NCBI GenBank assembly: GCA_020796225.1 | Contig: CM036775.1 | Span: forward strand, 6,996,893 to 7,060,892 | Source of the DNA: Arion vulgaris | Taxonomy: Eukaryota; Mollusca; Gastropoda; Stylommatophora; Arionidae | Length of the DNA stretch: 64,000 nt | Reading direction: 5' to 3' | Shown here: positions 58,432-64,000 of the stretch, one piece after another | Layout of the letters: each line of letters begins with the position of its first letter | Numbering within the stretch: the stretch's first letter is position 1 | The notes under the pieces: generated by a model | Database searches by the model: none | What the model was told of the DNA's origin: nothing | Seen by the model: only the letters and a program-made list of their open reading frames with translations | Translations under genes and position numbers: made by a program

Positions 58432-59030
58432 CCAATGTGGTGCCAGGCCCACAAGGGAAGTAAAGAATAGGACCACTGCAACATAAAGGCATATCGTAAG
58501 AGGCAACTGATGTATACAAGGAAGCTACCTAGTAAATAAAAGCTTCGTGGAAATCATATGTGCTGCCAACTTGTAGGAGCATAACTGGCAGAACGTACAC
58601 TCTATCTTAGACTCAGATAACATACAAATCACAAAGAGTGGTTAAACAAATGATCGATATGTAGCGTGTTCTAAGAAGAAATCTTGTAATTATTATCCTT
58701 ATTTCCATGGTTATTTCATCATCATTATTATTGTTCTCATTATCTATATTGTCATCATTTGTTTTATCATTATCTAAATTATACTTCTTCTTCTTCTTCT
58801 TTGTACGTTCCATATGATCACTTGAACCACTTTTGTGACTTGTATGTGATCTGAGTCTAAGAACGATTGTACGTTGTGCCAATTATGCGCCTACATGTAG
58901 GCCTGGCATCGATTTATGCGACGCTTTTTATATACTAGAGAATACTCCCGATGCCTGTAACTCAATCGCCTCGTACGACGTGTTTTGTAGGTCTCAGTGT
59001 TACTAATCTTTAGTCCCATTGAGATTCCCT
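58432..59030. repeat. inverted SINE family 3 pair, intron i/j
   Basis: Plus 58432-58680, minus 58785-59030. Confidence 0.8.
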
Positions 59031-59149
59031 ACAGGACATAGGAAACTTGTGTCTATTGAAAATGTACTTTTGAGCAAGAGTTAGAAGAATACATTTTATA
59101 AATGTCGTCAGAAAAAACCACGACACTGTGCAACTACCCAGTAGCAGTG

Positions 59150-59485
59150 GGAGGACAAAAGAAGAGGAAGAAGAACCACTTGTTCTACTTTTTGTGGACG
59201 TTATGTCAATGTATGTGATTTACGAGCGGCAGTAACAGAGAAATGGCTCACAAAGAAAAACACCCATCACATATGGAGACCACCAGAGCAGAGAACATCT
59301 TATATAGCAGCTCCAGTCTCCAGTTTCACCTGCAGCAACTGTGGAAAATTTCACTCTAGAATACACCGTTACAGCCACAAGAGAAGGTGTGATTCAGCAC
59401 AGAACAAACTATGTGACACAAAACCTATCGTCTCTGAGATCAGAAGCTCATGATGATGATGAGATTTGTGTCCAGTGCATGATGT
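59150..59485 (+). mobile_element. zinc-finger LINE end (unit j)
   Basis: Frame-broken by single-base gaps; (ATG)n tail. Confidence 0.7.
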
Positions 59486-59639
59486 CAGTTTTCCTGCAAG
59501 ACACCTTCAGACACATATTCCAGCACATTCTCTTTCTGCATGCTTTTTATTCACACTTGCATTCTTAAACATGAAAAACAATTATCTAGCACATGATGAT
59601 GATGATATGTTATATATTTCTCTTTGTCTATCCTAACAG

Positions 59640-59666
59640 TATGAATTCTATGAGTACCCACCCGAC
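59640..59666 (+). CDS. micro-exon gene, 27-nt exon j
   Basis: CTATCCTAACAG/TAT to GAC/GTGAGTATAC. It encodes YEFYEYPPD, phase 0. It is the first of three short (1.70-kb) units. Confidence 0.7.
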
Positions 59667-60144
59667 GTGAGTATACATTTGTCTATGTTTTCTGGTATCA
59701 TATTGTCAATGCTAATAAATAAAACAGAAACAAGTATATGAACATTCAAAATGGAAACATGAAGTTAGAACATCAACTCTTAGACTGGTCAATAATGCAA
59801 CCTGCCAACGCAGTCGGCTGGGACAGTCGAAGGCTGACGGAGAGCGAACCCAGTAAACGCTGGTTGAAATCGGCCGTCGCCGAAGAACAAGCACTAGAGC
59901 TCCAAATGGTACTGACGATTGTGACGTTAAACAAACGTTCTTGGCAATGGCTATTAATATATCACAAGAAGAATGATCAAAATGGCCAAAAAGAACGATC
60001 GCGAGAGAGAGAGAGAGAGAGAGAGGTAAAAAGAGGTAGAGAGAGAAATAAACTGGTCAATGAAGTTATCAATGTAAATCATAAACATGAGAAATTGTGT
60101 TCATTTCTCGTCAACATTAAAACAAACTTTGTCTCGTAATTCAC

Positions 60145-60730
60145 TGGTACAGGGTCAAAAGGGGAAGCAAAGAATAGAACCACTGCAACTTTTACAAGGC
60201 ATATCTAAGAGGCGATGATGTGAACAGGGAAGCTTCCATGTAAATAAAAGCTTGTGGAAATCAGATGCTGCCAACTTGTAGTCTATAACTGGCAGAACTG
60301 TACACTCTATCTTAGACTCGATCACATACAAATCACAAGAGTGGTTAAACAAATGATGGATATGTTCTAGAAGAAATCTTGTAATTATTATCCTTATTTC
60401 CATATATTTCATCATCATCATTATTATTCTTTTATCTATTTTGTCATCATTTTGTTTTTATCATTATCTAAATTATACTTCTTCTTCTTTTTTGTACGCT
60501 CCATATCGACCACTTGAGATCCACTTTTTGTGACTTGTATGTGATCCAAGCCTAAGAACGATTGCGTTGTCCCAAATTTATGCGCCTACTGTAGGCCTGG
60601 ACATCTGATTTATGCGACGCTTTTATATACTAGAGAATACTCCGATGCTCTACCTCACCCGCCTCTAACGACGTGTTTTGTAGGTCTCAGTGTTACTATT
60701 TGTTAGTCCCATTGAGATTCCCTACATGAC
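60145..60730. repeat. inverted SINE family 3 pair, intron j/k
   Basis: Plus 60145-60375, minus 60478-60730. Confidence 0.8.
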
Positions 60731-60743
60731 ATAGGCAAGCTTT

Positions 60744-61185
60744 GTGTCTATTGAAAATGTACTTTTAAGCAAGGTTAGAATGAAGAATACATTTTATAAT
60801 GTCGTCAGAGAAAACCACGACACTGTGCAACAACCCAGTAGCAGTGGGATGACAAAAGAAGAGGAAGAAGAACCACTTGTTATCTCACGTTTTGTGGACG
60901 TTATGTGCAATGTATGTGATTTACGAGCGGCATACAGAGAAATGGCTCACAAAAAAAACACCATCACATATGGAGACCACCAGGGCAGAGAACACCCTTA
61001 TATATCAGCTCCAGTCTCCAGTTTCACTTGCAGCAACTGTGGGAAAGATTGTCACTCTAGAATACACCGTTACAGCCACAAGAGAAGGTGTGATTCAGCA
61101 CAGAACAAACTATGTGACACAAAGCCTATCTTCTCCTGAGATCAAGAAGCTCATGATGATGATGAGATTTGTGTCCAGAGTATGA
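60744..61185 (+). mobile_element. zinc-finger LINE end, mostly open (unit k)
   Basis: A 131-codon frame includes EEEEEPLVISRFVDVMCNVC and SFTCSNCGKDCHSRIHRYSH. Same logic as 52885. Confidence 0.7.
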
Positions 61186-61340
61186 TATCAGTTTTCCTGC
61201 AAGACACCTTCAGACACATATTCCAGCACATTCTCTTTCTGCATGCTTTTTATTCACGCTTGCACTCTTAAACATGAAAAACAATTATCTAGCACATGAT
61301 GATGATGATATGTTAGATATTTCTTTGTCTATCCTGACAG

Positions 61341-61366
61341 TATGAATTCTATGAGTCCCCACCGAC
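61341..61366 (+). CDS. micro-exon gene, exon k (26 nt, frame-broken)
   Basis: CTATCCTGACAG/TAT to GAC/GTGAGTATAC. It reads YEFYESPP plus two bases. CCACCGAC replaces CCACCCGAC of exon j, one C fewer. Splice sites are intact. Inclusion alone shifts the frame. Confidence 0.45.
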
Positions 61367-61851
61367 GTGAGTATACATTTGTCTATGTTTTCTTGTATCA
61401 TATTGTCAATGCTAATAAATAAAACAGAAACAAGTATATGAACATTACAAAATGGAAACAGTGAAGTTAGAAACATCAACTTCTTAGACTGGTCAATAAT
61501 AGCAACTGCTGCCATGCAGGTCGGCTGGAAGTCGAAAGGATGACGGAGAGCGAACCCAGTAAACGCTGGTTGAAATCGGGCACGTCGCCGAAGAACAAGC
61601 ACTAGAGCTCCAAATGGTACTGAAGATTGTGACGTTAAACAAACGTTCTGGCAATGGCTTTTATATATCACAATAAGAATGATCAAAATGGCCAAAAGAA
61701 CGATCGCGAGAGAGAGAGAGAGAGAGAGAGAGAGGTAAAAAGAGGTAGAGAGAGAAATAAACTGGTCAATGAAGTTGTCAATATGAAATCATAACATGAG
61801 AAATTGTGTTCATTTCTCGTCAACATTAAACAAACTTTGTTTTGTAATTCA

Positions 61852-62435
61852 CTGGTACCAGATGCCACAAGGGAAGCAAAGAATAGGACCACTGCAACAT
61901 ACAAGGCATATCGTAGAGAGCTGATGTAGTACACAGGGAAGCTTCCATAGTAAATAAAAAGCTTCGTGGAAATCAGATGTGCTGCCAACTTGTAACGCAT
62001 AATTTGGCAGAACGTCAATCTCTTAGACTCAGATCACATACAAATCAAAAAGATGGTTAAACAAATGATGGATAGGGGCTTCTAAGAAGAAATCTTGTAA
62101 TTATTATCCTTATTTCCATTGTTATTTGATCATCATTATTATTCTCATTATCTATATTGTCATATTTTGTTTTATCATTATCTAAATTATACTTCTTCTT
62201 TTGTACGCTCCATATCGACCACTTAGAGATCCATTTTGTGACTTGTATGTGATCTGAGTCTAAGAACGATTGTACGTTGTGCCAATTATGCGCCTACATG
62301 TAGGCCTGTACATCTGATTTATGCGACGCTTTTATATACTAGAGAATACTCCCGATGCCTGTAACCTCAATCGCCTCTACGACGTGTTTTGTAGGTCTCA
62401 GTGTTACTATTTTAGTCCCATTGAGATTCCCTAAG
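61852..62435. repeat. inverted SINE family 3 pair, intron k/l
   Basis: Plus 61852-62090, minus 62190-62435. Confidence 0.8.
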
Positions 62436-62449
62436 CATAAGCAAGCTTT

Positions 62450-62885
62450 GTGTCTATTGAAAATGTACTTTTAGCCAAGGTTAGAATGAAGAATACATTT
62501 TATGATGTCGTCAGAGAAAACCACGACACTGTGCAACTACCCAGTAGCAGTGGGATGACAAAAGAAGAGGAAGAAGAACCACTTGTTATCTCACGTTTGT
62601 GGACGTTATGTGCAATGTATGTGGATTTGAGCGGACAGAGAAATGGCTCACAAAGAAAAACACCATCACATATGGAGACCACCAGGAGCAGAGAACATCT
62701 TATATAGCAGCTCCAGTCTCCAGTTTCACCTGCAGCAACTGTGGGAAATATTTCACTCTAGAATACACCGTTACAGCCACAAGAGAAGGTGTGATTCAGC
62801 ACAGAACAACTATGTGACACAAACCTATCTCTCCTGAGATCAAGAAGCTCATGATGATGATGAGATTTGTGTCCAGAGTATGATA
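62450..62885 (+). mobile_element. zinc-finger LINE end (unit l)
   Basis: EEEEEPLVISRLWTL and SFTCSNCGKYFTLEY; frame-broken by single-base gaps. Confidence 0.7.
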
Positions 62886-63041
62886 TCAGTTTTCCTGAAA
62901 AGACACCTTCAGACACATATTCCAGCACATTCTCTTTCTGCATGCTTTTTATTCACGCTTGCACTCTTAAACATGAAAAACAATTATCTAGCACATGATG
63001 ATGATGATATGTTAGATATTTCTCTTTGTCTATCCTGACAG

Positions 63042-63067
63042 TATGAATTCTATGAGTACCCACCGAC
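63042..63067 (+). pseudogene. micro-exon l (26 nt, donor GT lost)
   Basis: CTATCCTGACAG/TAT to GAC/ATGAGTATAC. It lacks the same C as exon k, and the donor reads AT instead of GT. It reads YEFYEYPP plus two bases. As written it should not splice normally. Confidence 0.55.
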
Positions 63068-63550
63068 ATGAGTATACATTTGTCTATGTTTTCTGGTATC
63101 ATATTGTCAATGCTAATAAATAAAACAGAAACAAGTATATGAACATTTCAAAATGGAAACATTGAAGTTAGAAACATCAACTTCTTAGACTGGTCAATAA
63201 TAGCAACCTGCTGCCATGCAGGTCGGCTGGGACAGTCGAAGGCTGACGGAGAGCGAACCCAGTAAACGCTGGTTGAAATCTGGCACGTCGCCGAAGAACA
63301 AGCACTAGAGCTCCAAATGGTACTGAAGATTGTGACGTTAAACAAACGTTCTTGGCAATGGCTATTAATATATCACAAGAAGAATGATCAAAATGGCCAA
63401 AAAGAACGATCGGAGAAAGAGAGAGAGAGAGAGAGAGTAAAGGGAGAGAGAGAAATAAACTGGTCAATGAAGTTGTCAATATGAAATCATAAACATGAGA
63501 AATTGTGTTCATTTCTCGTCAACATTAAAACAAACTTTGTCTCGTAATTC

Positions 63551-64000
63551 ACTGTACCGGGGCCCACAAGGGAAGCAAAGAATAGAACCACTGCAACATA
63601 CAAGGCATATCGTAAGAGGCGACTGATGAGTACACAGGAAGCTTCCATAGTAAAAAAAGCTTCGGAAATCAGAGGGCTGCCAACTTGTAGTCGCATAACT
63701 GGCAGAACGTACACTCTATCTTAGACTCAGATCACATACAAATCACAAAGAGTGGTTAAACAAATGATGGATATGTTCTAAGAAGAAATCTTGTAATTAT
63801 TATCCTTATTTCCATAGTTATTTCATCATCATCATTATTATTCTCATTATCTATATTGTCATCATTTTGTTTTTATCATTATCTAAATTATACTTCTTCT
63901 TCTTTTTGTCGCTCCATATCGACCACTTGAGATCCACTTTGCACTTGTATGTGATCCAAGCCTAAGAACGATTGTACGTTGTGCCAATTATGCGCCTACA
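63551..64000. repeat. inverted SINE family 3 pair, cut by window end
   Basis: Plus 63551-63790; the minus copy begins at 63893 and runs off the window. The array, and so the proposed gene, probably continues. Confidence 0.8.

Overview
The window is animal nuclear DNA, most likely from a lophotrochozoan, with a mollusc (gastropod) as my best guess. The evidence is many 5'-truncated non-LTR retrotransposon ends (RTE-like ends and I/Nimbus-like ends with RNase H), several tRNA-derived SINE families, hAT-type MITEs with exact 8-bp target duplications, long minisatellites and GT-AG introns. The species guess rests on general knowledge of these families, not on a search. No rRNA, functional tRNA, CRISPR array or prokaryotic operon is visible. 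Nearly all long open frames are minisatellites read in frame or LINE debris.

Layout. 1-16.7 kb: trinucleotide microsatellites interrupted by a hAT MITE, an 82-bp minisatellite (2.06-4.15 kb), LINE and SINE fragments on both strands, a second hAT MITE (9.06 kb), 19-bp and 25-bp minisatellites, an unclassified ~1.3 kb insertion (12.9-14.2 kb) and a 34-bp minisatellite. 16.79-16.93 kb: a TATA box, a short leader and a 17-codon exon encoding the start of a signal peptide, ending at a strong GTAAGT donor. 16.93-39.7 kb: large introns full of repeats with a Tyr/Asp/Asn-rich exon (20.15 kb) and two copies of a 42-nt exon (26.84 and 31.79 kb). Those two copies lie in a tandem segmental duplication (20.78-28.68 and 28.68-33.74 kb) that also carries 36-bp and 24-bp minisatellites. 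39.7-64 kb: nine further tandem units of about 1.7-4.6 kb, each with one micro-exon of 27 or 45 nt (or a frame-broken 26 or 44 nt derivative).

The central proposal is one plus-strand, secreted micro-exon gene covering at least 16.88-63.07 kb and running off the right edge. Its exons are in phase 0, their intact lengths are multiples of three, and they encode Tyr/Asp/Glu/Pro-rich peptides such as YYYDDYEDYIDDSSE and YYFYEYPPE. The exons from 26.8 kb onward share intron sequence on both sides, so they come from repeated duplication of one exon module. Transposon insertions with recognisable target duplications are shared by subsets of units. They split the modules into a 27-nt lineage and a 45-nt lineage. 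Each intron of the 40-64 kb array also holds an inverted pair of SINE copies able to form a hairpin in the transcript. Splicing, the join after exon 1 and the 3' end are inferred and not proven from sequence alone.
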